Shown here: piece by piece, positions 21,208 to 31,672 of the stretch
How positions within the stretch are numbered: position 1 is the stretch's first letter
Layout: every line of letters begins with the position of its first letter
From: Lunularia cruciata
Lineage: Eukaryota > Streptophyta > Marchantiopsida > Lunulariales > Lunulariaceae
Length of the DNA: 64,000 nucleotides
NCBI GenBank assembly: GCA_948567375.1
Contig: CAOYZS010000007.1
Location: forward strand, 1-64,000
Direction of reading: 5' to 3'
The notes under the pieces: generated by a model
What the model was told of the DNA's origin: nothing
What the model saw: the letters and a program-made list of their open reading frames with translations, nothing else
Databases searched by the model: none
Program-made: the position numbers and the translations under genes

Positions 21208-22646
21208 CCGATGGTCTTGACCCGAGGTTCTTTGGGTTTACCCACCCCGGCTTGGATCAGATCCTTTACTTTAGATGTGATGTTTGGCACAAAAATGGGA
21301 GCCTTCATCTTTGTATCCTACTCTAAACTCATTTCTTGAGTTCATTGTACTACTTGAATTTCTTTCTGCAAAGGTTTAGATTTAGCTTTTGCTAGAATCT
21401 TCTCCTCCTTTGCAAAAAAAATTTGCTTTTGGATGCAGCCTCTTCACCTTTTGTGAAGACAAAGAAGTTGTACTTGCTTCTTTAGGATCACGCTTCTTCT
21501 TATCCAAGCATGTCTCAACCTTCAAAATTTTGAGATCTACCCAGTCTCCTTCAGAATCCAAACTCCCTTCTTGCGGTCTCTCCTCCTCAAGTGTGATACA
21601 ATTTACAATTGTGTCCCCTTTTGATTGAAGTGCAACACACTCAATTGATTGGGTCTATACATACTTCACCAATGGCTTCAGGTTAGGTGGTTGCAAGCAT
21701 TGATTTCTAGTATGGCCCGGTCCTTTACAATTTCCACACAATGGAACATACTCAACCTAATGCCGAGGCTCAAGGCAATTCAGAGACCAATGGCCCATAG
21801 AGCCACAATTGTAACAAGCACTCGATGCAACATTTTGAGGCCTATTTTGGCCGCCCATTGGTGGTCTTTGGTGGGAAGCATTGTTGTTGTACTCCCTTGG
21901 TCCATACCTCGGACCTTGATATTATGTGCTCGCTTGAGGTTGTATATCTTGGGTTTGGTACACTGTCTCTTCTTCCTCACTTTGGTCCTAGCCTGGAACC
22001 ATATCAATTTTTTGCACTAGAAATCCATTGTGGGTCAAGCACTCCATATTGGCATGGCCTGATTTGCCACACGTAGTGCACCATACATTTGGTCTGTCAA
22101 ATGAAGGATGCTTTCTTCGGTCCTTTGCCCCAATCATCTAAATCTAGAAATCCGCAAACTCTTTAATAAGAGTCTCCAACTTATTATCAGCCTTATTTAC
22201 ACTCTTTGTTGGGGGTGCCAATGGCTTCTTTCCTCCTTGTCTTTGTATCCTTATTGGCTTTGAATCTTCTTTGGATTCCAAAGAAGAACTTGAAGATGTG
22301 GAAGATTTCTCCAAAGAAGGGGATGTACTATGAGAAGCTCTTCGTCTGTGCTTCTTGCCTTTCTTCTCCCTATCTCTTTGGTTTCCAAAATAGTGAGAGT
22401 GGGCTGCCTCATATCCGGCAACATGTTTGAGTACTTTGTCCAACAAAGTAACATTCTTCTCCATCGCAAAGATCCGGATCTCTAGTGACAAACCTCCAAG
22501 GAACCAAGTAATGACTTGGGCATTGGAGTAACCCACCACACTTGATTGCTTCATGACTCGGTTCAAAAGGGCCATGAACCGCTCAGAGTAGTCTCTCAAC
22601 TTCTCCTCCTTCCCTCTATCCAAATCATTGAGTGCCGCAAAGACAT
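21208..22646 (-). pseudogene. gag: Family A gag, C-terminal half (copy A2)
   Basis: Read leftwards it begins FAALNDLDRGKEEKLRDYSE, immediately after a solo A-LTR, with YSNAQVITWFLGGLSLEIRI, a serine-rich linker and AKSVNKADNK-like sequence. Three zinc knuckles follow (CTTCGKSGHANMEC near 22040-22080, the glycine-histidine knuckle near 21795-21830, CGNCKGPGHTRNQC near 21690-21735), then the lysine-rich spacer to VKDLIQAGVGKPKEPRVKT. It is better preserved than copy A1. It is interrupted at 21207 by family C. Confidence 0.85.
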
Positions 22647-24563
22647 TGTGACAACCCGACAAATATCACTTTTGCGGTAATCGAGTAAGTAAAGTTTGTT
22701 CCCGCAGAGATACGAGTCAGAAATGTCCAAATACGAAGCAAAGTAACAATTTCAGTTCTTCTTGGTTGTGTCTTTAATCTCTCAGGTAGAAACCACACCC
22801 AGAAGAGAGTAACAAGCATTGACTCGCAGTCTTGTCACAAATTCACACTTCTTAATCACAACTCCATCAATTCTTTCCAAACAATCTTGATTATGATGAT
22901 TCAGGCTCTCCCAAAAATAGCACTTCACTGCAAAACGACTTCGCCTCCGAATTGTGTTCCACCCCTCCACTAAAGGCACAACTTCCTCAATTGAAAATTG
23001 CTTCACATCAACTTTGCACTGCACTCACAAATGCAGAATACTACCAACACTACAATTCCTCTCAGATCTGTCAAGGCATTGCTTCGATTGCACTTCACTC
23101 AGGATCAAACACACAAAATGAAGATCAAGGTTGTGGAATCCAACATCCAACAAGCACTCTAACTTGCACTTCAAATTTCTCCACACACTCACAAACACAA
23201 GTACAACATTGATACTCGGAATCAAGCTCAAGCGAGGAGCACTGGTTCACAGCACTTTGCTTTATCTATTCTCAGAAATTATGAGCACTGAACAACAATT
23301 GACTGCGAATGCCACTCTTAAATTGTGAATCAATTGACAGTTATCCTACTAATACACCTCTTCCTAATGACTCTACAAACTTGCAGATCTGACATGACAA
23401 TGTAACCCTTCATATTTGTCTATTCAAATCTCAAATCAGTTTCTACTCCGATCCGATGTCTACTTCTTCCTCGGCTTTCAAACCCAAACCCAAAGTAATT
23501 TTACTTCATAATATTCTGTCCTCGTGTTTCACAACTCCTAATTCCTCCACTAATTCTAACATTTCTCCTTCCTGATATGAAATTTCTATCATAGTTAAGC
23601 CTTCTAAATCTCTATCTACCGATCCACTTTTCTCTAAAGTGTCAAATGTCAAATCCAAAGACACCTGCACTCCTATCTCTCTTACTTTGGGTTTCACTAC
23701 TATCAATTACTTTACTAATTCTATTATGTCATCGTCAAGAATTATAATTGAAAGCATGAATACACTATCTACACCTTCAATTTGTAACCCACTTTCCCCT
23801 AATCACTCATGTAACTGACCCGAAGACACTTATAGTCTGATCTTGCACTTAGGGTTTATTCACTACTGCTACTTCTCCTTCAATTCATGTTCCATCTTCA
23901 ATCAGAACTGAAATTGAAGTCATGGGTATCCTAACTATCTTCTTTCTCTACTCTAACTTCCTCTGATCCCTCTGGCAAAACTCCCGAAGTCACCTTCACT
24001 GCATTCCGAGTTCTGACTTCCTCGAGTTGAATCAAATTTTTCTTAAGGCAGTCTTTATACCCAAGGTCATGTTAACCCGAAGTCTGAAGTACGAAGTACG
24101 AAGTCCGAAGTCACATTGACCCGAAGACACTTCAACCCGAAGTACATCTACTCCCAAAACTTCAAATGCTTGTAACTTCTTCTATGGACTTCCAAACTTT
24201 TCGATTTTGGTGGCAACGGAAAGCCTTGGACGAGACGCTTTCAATGACATATAGCACGCTTGATTTGGACTTGTTGTCACTCAGATATGGCCCCCGCAAG
24301 AATCCTGACCTGCAATTTCCATTTCTCCTTCGGGTTTGCCCTCCTTCAACGTCTGATCCGAGTTTTTTTCCTCCTCTGACACAAAGTAACCTTCTTTGGG
24401 TTTGATCCAATCCGAGTCCTTCTTCCTCTTACATGAAGTCGACTTCCTCGGGTCTGATCAAAACACAAGTTTGCACTCATTTCTTCTCCATTTGGTTTCA
24501 ATTTGGTTTCAGCAAGGCACTTCTTCTTCAAACTTGTCCAAAATGAAAAATGTGTGTACCACA
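22647..24563 (-). mobile_element. Complete short-form solo A-LTR, 1917 bp
   Basis: Read on the minus strand it starts TGTGGTACACACATTTTTC and ends GGGTTGTCACA. Flanks on the plus strand are GACAT (22642-22646) and GACAC (24564-24568), a 5-bp duplication with one mismatch. Family A gag is precisely split (...YDTSV / FAALNDLDRG...), and copy A1 shows the unsplit YDTSVFTTLNDLDRG at about 1850-1890. It keeps the common LTR 3' part and the last 100 or so codons of ORF B (23506-23706 and around), but the globular, acidic and most of the coiled-coil coding region is absent. Confidence 0.9.
23440..24020 (-). pseudogene. Residual C-terminus of ORF B in the short A-LTR
   Basis: Minus-strand segments such as VREIGVQVSLDL, LEKSGSVDRDLEGL and EEEVDIGSE match the tail of ORF B. 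A variant stretch corresponding to MTSISVQTED (also at 50173-50200) precedes it. No start codon or N-terminal domain is present, so it cannot encode the full protein. Confidence 0.7.
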
Positions 24564-25460
24564 GACACTTGTGTCGTAATCTACTTCTTGGAATCGTTCC
24601 AAGAAGCCATTTTGCAAGTCCACCCAATTGGTTGGTCTGAACCCCTTTAAGGTTACATGCATGTTCCAACTTCGAGCTTTCTTTTGGAGCAAACTTTGGG
24701 AAAATGCACAGGCAATCCATAGAGTTATATTCCTTGTTGGTGAAGGAAATGACCTCAAATTCTTTGATGAATTCATCAGGCTTTTCATCTTGTTCCGTCC
24801 TCTTATACTTTTGATAGGCGTGTTGGGTGATGGGTAACAAAGTCATTCTTTGGCTCTATGGAATAGACTGAAGTAATGTTGAGCTTGATGGCCTCAAGGA
24901 ACTAGCTGGTATTGATGTTGTGTTGTCAACCCAAGTGTTCCAATTTGTCAAGTTCAAAGTTGGGTCTTTATCAACAAATTCTTCTTCTTTGGTTATATTG
25001 ACTTCAATCCAAGCTAGAGGAAGAGGTTCCACACCCTCAAAGTGCTCTTCAAGATTCCATTGAGCCAACCAAGGAATTGTATGTAAGAGGTATTGACACT
25101 CTTCTTCCGTTAAGACTCATGTTGTCTTCTCATGAATAAATTCTTTCACAAATTTGACTCCCTTGACAACTTTAGAGGAAGTCCGTGTACTGCCTCGCAA
25201 AGAATATGTTTGTCTGTTGGATTCTTACTTCTTCTTGGGATTGGAGATGCAAAATATCCTTGCCACCCAACTTCATGTTTCTTTTGTTTGAGTTCCCATA
25301 AGGCTTTTTGAATGTCGTAAAGAAGCTATAGATCCAATGCCTCCTTTTCAAATGCTTGACTTGTGGTTGGGCTCTTTTGGTGTTCTTCTTCTTCATGTTG
25401 CAACATTCATTAATGAGCTCTCTCCTCCCATTGTTCTCTTGATGCATACATTCATATTGA
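24564..25460 (-). pseudogene. gag: Family A gag, N-terminal half (copy A2)
   Basis: Read leftwards from the primer site, a charged N-terminus resembling 1053-1334 is followed by the spacer with VDKDPTLNLTNWN and the capsid core MTLLPITQHAYQKYK, DEKPDEFIKEFEVISF and LLQKKARSWNMHVTLKG. The gene ends at YDTSV, where the short solo A-LTR is inserted, and continues at 22646. Frameshifts occur near 24650-24790 and 25060-25170. Confidence 0.85.
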
Positions 25461-25513
25461 TTGCAACCTCAGTATGAGATTTGGCTTTGTATTCTTCCAC
25501 TTATGAAATTTGT

Positions 25514-25531
25514 ATCCCTGGCAACGGTGTC
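25514..25531 (-). promoter_or_regulatory. Primer binding site, tRNA-Asp type, copy A2
   Basis: On the minus strand TGACACCGTTGCCAGGGA begins 8 nt after the LTR end at 25540. It is closer to the tRNA-Asp consensus than the A1 site and independently confirms that GGGTTGTCACA is an LTR 3' end. Confidence 0.88.
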
Positions 25532-25539
25532 ATGAATCA

Positions 25540-25932
25540 TGTGATAACCCAACAAATATCACTTTTGTGATAATAAGGTAAATAAAGTTTGTTCTCATAG
25601 AGATACAAGTCAAAAATGGTCAAATACAAAGTAAACTGTAGCAATTCAGTTCTTCTTGAGTTCTTCTTTAGTAGGAACCACATCCAGAAGAGAGTAACAA
25701 GCACTAACTATTAGTCTCATCACAAATCAATACTCCATAATCACAATACTATCCAATCTTTCCAAACCAACTTTGATTGTGATGATTCAAATTCTCCTCA
25801 AGATTGCTACTTCATTGTAAAATAACTTTGCCTTAAAATTATGTGTCACCCCTCCATTGAAGGCACAACTTCCTTGATTGAAATTGATTCACATCAAACT
25901 CACATTGCACTCACAAATGCAGCATTCTACCA
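25540..25932 (-). repeat. 3' end of the 5' A-LTR of copy A2
   Basis: This is the last 390 bp of an A-LTR in minus orientation, ending (as TGTGATAACCC on the plus strand) beside the primer site. At 25933 it is interrupted by the 3' end of a second A-LTR of the same orientation, just inside the conserved CACTCACAAATGCAG box. The inferred target flank is TACCA (25928-25932). Confidence 0.8.
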
Positions 25933-27416
25933 TGTGACAACTTGGCAAATATCACTTTTGCAGTAATCAGGTAAGTAAAGTTTGTTCATGTAGAGATATG
26001 ATTCATAATTTGTCAAATACAAAGTAAAACAATCACAGTGTAGTTCTTCTTGATTGCATCTTTAATCTCTCAAGAAGAAACTACACCTAAAAGAGAGTAA
26101 CAAGCAGTGATCATAATCTTTTCACAAATTAACACTCCTTAATCACAACTCATTCAATTTTGTCCAAACAAGTCTTGATTGTGATGATTCAGATTCTTCC
26201 AAAAATGACTACTTTATTCTAAAAAGACTTTGCCTTAGAATTGTGTTCCACCTCTCCACTAAAGGCATAACTTCCTCAATCAAAATTACTTCACATCAGC
26301 TTAGCAATGCACTCACAAATGCAAAATACTACCAACACTACAATTCTTCTCAGATCTATCAAGGCATTGCTTTGATTACACTTCATCGAAGATCAAACAC
26401 ACAGAAAGAAGATCAAGGCTGCGGAATCTAATATCCGACAAGCACATTGACTTGGACTTTGAATTTCTCTACGCATTCACAAATACAAACACAAAGTCAA
26501 TACTTGGAATTAAGCTCAAGCAACAAGCACTGAAATTAGCACTTTGCTTTATTTATTTTTAGAAATTATGAATGCTGAACAACATGTGACTACAAATGCC
26601 TCCCTTTAATAGTAAAGAAATTGACAATTACAAATAAAAATACCATTCTACAACAACTCTACAAACCTACAGATCCAAAATGACAATGCAACTCTTCATA
26701 TCTACCTCTTCAAATCTTAATTTTGTTCTTACTCCGATCTGATGTCAACTCCTTCTTCGGCTTCCAAACCCGATGATCCTCCTATCACCTCTCCTTCTTT
26801 GGGTCTATCTAATTCTACTAATTCCTTTGCTATTTCTACTACTTCTTCACTACAAACTACAATTGCACTAATGGGTAACTTATCTAACTCTTTATCTTTC
26901 TTATGTTATCTTATCTTCTTAACTTATCTAACTCTTTATCTCTCTTCTCTAAGGTACTTGAATTCCTACATCTACAACCTTGGACTTCTTATCTTCCTTC
27001 ACCCTACTCCAAAGTCTCTCTAACTCTAAATTCACTAAGTCTAATCTGAGACTTACATTGTCTCCTACCTCAATTATCTTCCAATCTACTTGTTCCCTCA
27101 AACAAATCTTTCATTGGTCTTCCTTCACATTTCTTGCACTTCATGTCAATTCACTACCACTATTTTCTCTTCTAATTCTATCTTATCTTCAATCAAGACT
27201 GAAATTGAAGTCATGGGTATCCTAACAACACCTTATTTCTCTACTTTGAGTTCCTTAGATGACTCTGGTAAGACCCCCAAAGTCACTTGCATTTGGTGTC
27301 TAACGTCCTCGGATTGGGTCCATTTGTCTTGAGGCAAAGTCTCTTGATTTGAAGTTGTGTAAACCCAAAGTCATATAATTCTGAAGTTGTATAAACCTGA
27401 ACATAGACCCAAAATA
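25933..27416 (-). repeat. Nested A-LTR of the short form, 5' truncated
   Basis: It begins on the plus strand with TGTGACAACTTGGC and runs through the conserved LTR 3' part (to about 26740), then the ORF B tail and the ISVLIEDKI-type segment (about 27180-27220) shared with 22647-24563 and 57156-59261. Sequence identity stops near 27416, before the expected TGTGGTAC start. Confidence 0.7.
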
Positions 27417-27421
27417 CTATG

Positions 27422-27631
27422 GTGTGGTACCAACATTTTTCATTTTGGACAAGTTTTAAAGAAGAAATCCATTACTGAAACTGAATTGAACCCAAATGGA
27501 GAATAAACGATGAGAAGTTTGTATTTTGATTCGACCCAAAGAAGTTGACTTTGTGTTGGAGGAAGAAAGATTCGGATTGGATCAAACCCAAAGAAGCTTA
27601 CTTCGTGTCAGAGGAGGAAATAACTCAGATC
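27422..27631 (+). repeat. First 210 bp of a short-form A-LTR
   Basis: TGTGGTACCAACATTTTTC matches the A-LTR start, and the following 200 bp match the reverse complement of 24355-24563. It is broken at 27631 after CAGATC, where a new TG-starting repeat (LTR F) begins. The left flank is TATGG (27417-27421); no matching right flank was found in the window. Confidence 0.75.
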
Positions 27632-28323
27632 TGTGAGCCGGCCTGTCTCTCACTCAGGATGAACCTCTGATGGCTATTATGGTAGCGCACCATGGACTAA
27701 GAAGACAAGGAACCCCAACTCCATCATACTCCTCCAAGGCTAACACTCCAAGACTCAAGACATTCATCACTAGAGAACTCAATGAGAGAGAGATAGTTGC
27801 AAATGAAAGGATGTTGAGTACCTCCTCACCCCTTGTTTATATACTTGTGAAATAGTTATGTACCAAAGTTACTAATTACCGTAGTAACTCAAGTTACTAG
27901 ACTAAAAGTCAAGTAAAGTCAAAAAGTAGAAAGGAATATCCATTCACATGGGCATATTCCCCTAAGCATGTGGTCTTATCTTGACCCAACCACTAAGTCA
28001 AGGATTCCTTCACATGGGCTATCCTTGGACTAAAGAAGAATCCAAAACAAAAAGGCTTGCGGGCCCAAGAGTTCTCAACTCTTTCCTCAAAGCCAAACAC
28101 CTAGGAATAATACCAAGTCAACACACTAAAATCCAAAATAGTGGTGCTCATCTTTTCTATTTCCTCTAAAGTAAGGTCCCCTCTATCTTAGCTATGACTA
28201 ACTTTAGCTAACCATGACTAATATAGAACCATCCTTTATCTCTATATAAATAATATCTCTTAAGTACTTGTAATACCAAGCTAAATATCACAATACCACA
28301 CATATGCACAAATGGGTGTTACA
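27632..28323. repeat. Unassigned LTR-like repeat F, 692 bp
   Basis: This unit starts TGTGAGCCGGCC and ends GGGTGTTACA, so it has TG...CA ends; read on the minus strand it starts TGTAACACCC, a very common plant LTR start. A TATA-like CTATATAAATA is near 28243. It interrupts an A-LTR, which argues that 27632 is a true terminus. Orientation, primer site and coding capacity are unresolved. No gene is visible. Confidence 0.55.
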
Positions 28324-28339
28324 GGCCTTGCAACACTCT

Positions 28340-28895
28340 CACTCAACTCCCAAAAAGCTTTTGCTCCTGTCACAGCCCTAAGGCATCTCAAAAATCCTTC
28401 AGCCCTCAAGACTCTCACTCAAATTTCAAAAATTCATCTCCTGGTCCTAGTAGAGCCCTTAGGCATCTCGAAAATCCTTCAGCCCTCAAGACTCTCACTC
28501 AAATTTAAAAAATTCATCCCCTGGTCCTGGCACAGCCCTAAGGCATCTCTTAAATCCTTCAGCCCTCAAGACTCTCACTCAACTTTCAAAAATTCATCTC
28601 TTGGTCCTGGCACATCCCTAAGGCATCTCAAAATCCTTTAGCCCTCAAGAATCTCACTCAAATTTTGAAAATTCATCTCCTGGTCCTGGCACAGCCCTAA
28701 GGCATCTCTTAAATCCTTCAGCCTTCAAGACTCTCACTCAACTTTCAAAAATTCATCTCCTGGTCTTGGCACAGCCCTAAGGCATCTCGAAATCCTTCAG
28801 CCCTCAAGACTATCACTCAAATTTTGAAAATTCATCTCCTGGTCCTGCCACAGCCCTAAGGCATCTCAAAATCCTTCTCTGGCCCTGCAAGAGTC
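28340..28895. repeat. 80-bp tandem repeat, about seven units
   Basis: AGGCATCTC recurs at 28381, 28461, 28541, 28621, 28700, 28780 and 28860, so the period is 80 bp (once 79). Each unit contains CCTTCAGCCCTCAAGACTC and CTCCTGGTCCTGGCACAGCC. It is pyrimidine-rich on the plus strand. It lies next to LTR F and is probably part of that element's internal or leader region. Confidence 0.9.
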
Positions 28896-29218
28896 CCTCT
28901 CAACCTTCCGAAAAGTTTTTCCTCCTGTCACCAAAAACCCCTCTTTTGTTCAGCACTTTCCTTTTTCTCCCAACTCTCTTTTTCCAAAACTCTTTTTGGT
29001 CCAGCAACAAACCCTCGATACTGTTTCCCCAAAATTTTTCTTCCTCTCGGTCCTCTCCTTTCTTGAAGAAAAATCTTTCCTTCCTTAATACAAGAGAAAA
29101 TCCTTGAGCCTATAGGAACATAAAAAAACTACCAGTTTTCCCATAGCATAAACCCTTGAGTTCTCTAACATGAAAAATTCACACCAAATGGCACCAATAA
29201 TATGTGTAGTTTATTTTC
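28896..29218. other. Unassigned pyrimidine-rich spacer
   Basis: This continues the C/T-rich composition of the preceding tandem array without clear periodicity and ends abruptly where the D1 RT begins at 29219. No open frame, primer site or terminus could be supported. Confidence 0.4.
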
Positions 29219-30123
29219 CCGATGACAACAGTTGAAGAATGGGCCTTGAAGACACCATATGTTTCAAGTTCTGGAATGCTTCTTTATGCTTGGTGGTCCA
29301 CCGGAAGCTAGAGTCCTTCTCCAAGAGGTCACTCAATGGTGCAACCACATGAGCATAATAATGGATGAACCGTCGGTAAAAATTGGCCAATCCATTAGAT
29401 GCCCATACTTCTATAGCATCCTTTGGAGTAGGCCAATCAGTAATGGCCTTGATTTTCTCCTCTTCCATCTTGATTCTCTTTGATGAGATCTTGTGCCCCA
29501 AGAAGGTAACTTCCTTTTGCCTAAAGGCACACTTTGACTTTTTGTAGTAAAATTTCCATTGTAGTAGTTGTCTTAGGACATCTCACACATGATTCATAGG
29601 TTCTCCCTTTGTCTTGCTATATATTAAGATATCATCCAAGAACACCACCATGTATTGATCCAAGAGTCCATCCAATACCTGATGCATCTGATCCATGAAG
29701 ACTGTTGGAGCATTAGTGAGCCCAAACGTTAGAACTCTCTACTCAAAATGCCCATACCTTGTGCAAAAGGCCATCTTTTGCACATCATCCTTATCAATGG
29801 GGATTTGCCAATAGCCGCTGCAAAGATCTAGCTTGGAAAAGTATTTTGTTCCACTCAATTGATCAAGCAAGTCATCAATCTAAGGCAAGAGATATGCATT
29901 CTTCATTGTTTGCTTATTGAGCCCATAATAATCAATATAGAAATGAAGTCCTCCATCCTTCTTTGGAACAAATAGTATCGGTGCTCCCCAAGGAGAGTTA
30001 CTATGTCCTATGAAATCCTTCTCTAACAACTCCTTAAGTGTTGTTCACAACTCCTCCAATTCCTTTGGTGAGAGCCGATAGATTGGTCTACTCATTGGGA
30101 TACTCTTAGGCAATAACTCAATC
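29219..30123 (-). pseudogene. pol: Gypsy D1 reverse transcriptase
   Basis: Read leftwards from 30123: [79 protein letters not shown], and the catalytic FLDD with both aspartates at 29631-29636. KSKCAFRQKEVTFLGHKIS and NFYRRFIHYYAHVVAPL mark the end of RT. It stops in the first residues of RNase H (SSRPILQ) where foreign sequence begins at 29218. A few stops and one frameshift are present. The motifs are those of Ty3/gypsy RT and differ clearly from family A (FLDD rather than FIDD, different linker). Confidence 0.9.
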
Positions 30124-30890
30124 TTCAAGGGCATACCATGATTAGACGACAATCCCTTTGATAGATCATCCGGAAACACATCGACACAAACTCCTGAACT
30201 ATCTGATCAACCATTGCTTGATGAGGCTCTTGGCTCTCCTCGGATTGTCCTTGTGCAATTGGCTTGATCCTCACCACAAAAATAGACTTGTGTTCCTCCA
30301 AAGCTTGCTCTATGGCTGCTTCACTAACAAACTTCCCATCTAGGGACACATTTCTCTTCAAAGCTTGCTCCCTGGTTACCTTCTTGGCAAACTTCACATC
30401 TTGGGGCTCCTCTCTCTTCAAGGCATGCTCTTTGGCTACCTTCTCAACAAACTTCTCATCTTGGGATTGACTATTCTTAGGTGTTTTACTCAGAGGTGCC
30501 AAACAATCTAATCAGAAATTCCTACCTTGGGGTTGTACTTGAATTTGTCATCGGGTCCAATCAAATTGAAAATTATGATGTTCAAGCCAAGGTAGTCCTA
30601 GAATGATATCATAGTGTAGAGGTGCCACTACAAACCTCATACACTCCAAATACTCCTTCCCTATTTTAAAAGTAACAAGATGTGAGTTACGGGATGCAAA
30701 ACCCTTTCTACAATCCGCCATCATCAATCTACTTCCAGTCATTGGCTTGACAGGAATATCCAATTCCTTTGCTATTTACATAGACATGCAACTATTTGAA
30801 CTTCCAAAATCAACCATAATCCTACAACCCCGACTAGATATTGGACCTTGCAAGGGAAGCAAACTTGCATAGGTCAAGCCTTAAATCCCA
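30124..30890 (-). pseudogene. pol: Gypsy D1 protease and repeat-containing linker
   Basis: The protease half (30890-30548) keeps NCRIMVDFGS-like coding near 30800-30830, then IPVKPMTGSRLMMADCRKG, ECMRFVVAPLHYDIILGLPWL and the HNFQFDW strand. A linker (30502-30125) contains about three 20-residue repeats of the form KFVEKVAKEHALKREE. The equivalent linker in copy D2 is expanded. Frameshifts and stops break the frame near 30510 and 30775. Confidence 0.8.
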
Positions 30891-30900
30891 TTGGAACTAA

Positions 30901-31255
30901 TCAAGCTCCCAATAGGCGGGTCAAAATCTCCTGTTGGGATTCCTCATTTACTTGATCATTTGGTTCCACAAACTCCATCTGGGCAACTTGTCGAGGTCGG
31001 TCATTCCTAAGTGGACATTCAACAATGTGATGTCCAACTTGGTGACAACAAAAACAACCTCCATTTTGTTGCAATCTTTCACTATCCATTGTACCAAGTG
31101 GTCTCCTTTGGATAGCATCAATCTCCATTGGTGTTGGTTCTTCCACCTATGCGTAGTGTACTCATAAGCTTTGTGTAGGTGAAGGTCAAGACCAAGTTGT
31201 CGCAACCAAGGAATCAAAGTGCTCAGCCAATTGCATGGTTTCTTCTATGTTTTGT
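30901..31255 (-). pseudogene. gag: Gypsy D1 gag, zinc-knuckle part
   Basis: Read leftwards: EEPTPMEIDAIQRRPLG, then one CCHC knuckle CFCCHQVGHHIVEC, then PRQVAQMEFVE. It is separated from the capsid half at 38802-39655 by an A-LTR; the flanks GGTTT (31256-31260) and GGTTC (38802-38806) are its target duplication. D2 gag (45309-46519) shows the unsplit version. Confidence 0.85.
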
Positions 31256-31645
31256 GGTTTTGTGGAACTCACATTTTTGTTTTTTTCTTATTTTGGAAGA
31301 AGAAATGTACAAAAGAAGTCAAATTGTGCCTCTATGGCACAAGAAGGCAAAGAAAGGTGTCCTCGGATTGTAACCCAAGGTAACATGACTTTGTGTTAGA
31401 AGGCAAGGTACTCGGAATTGCATTGTTAGTATACAACCCAAAGTAAGGAGACTTTGGCTCGGGGGTGCTCAACCCAAGGTGAGGACAATGTAACAACTTT
31501 CCTTTGGGGTGATACATTCAAGAAGTTACCGCTAACAAAAATGGCAGTCATACGGGTGAGGGAAAATTGACACTGATAGGAACATGCAGGAGGTGTGATT
31601 TCTTGATAGAAACTCAAAGTGAAGAAAGACAAAGAAGGGCACCAC

Positions 31646-31652
31646 TATAAAA
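31646..31652 (+). promoter_or_regulatory. TATA box of ORF B (host A-LTR)
   Basis: TATAAAA lies 27 nt before the ATG at 31673, the same spacing as at 2554 and 33935. Confidence 0.65.
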
Positions 31653-31672
31653 TTTGGGCTAGAGACAAAGCA

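Noticed and set aside
27380-27440. Head-to-head palindrome of two A-LTR starts
   Set aside because: Only the plus-strand LTR start at 27422 is present; the minus-strand LTR ends before reaching its own start, and the near-palindromic TGTGGTACCAACA itself gave the impression.
28340-28895. CRISPR-like array
   Set aside because: Units are contiguous 80-bp tandem repeats without unique spacers, in a plant-type retroelement context.
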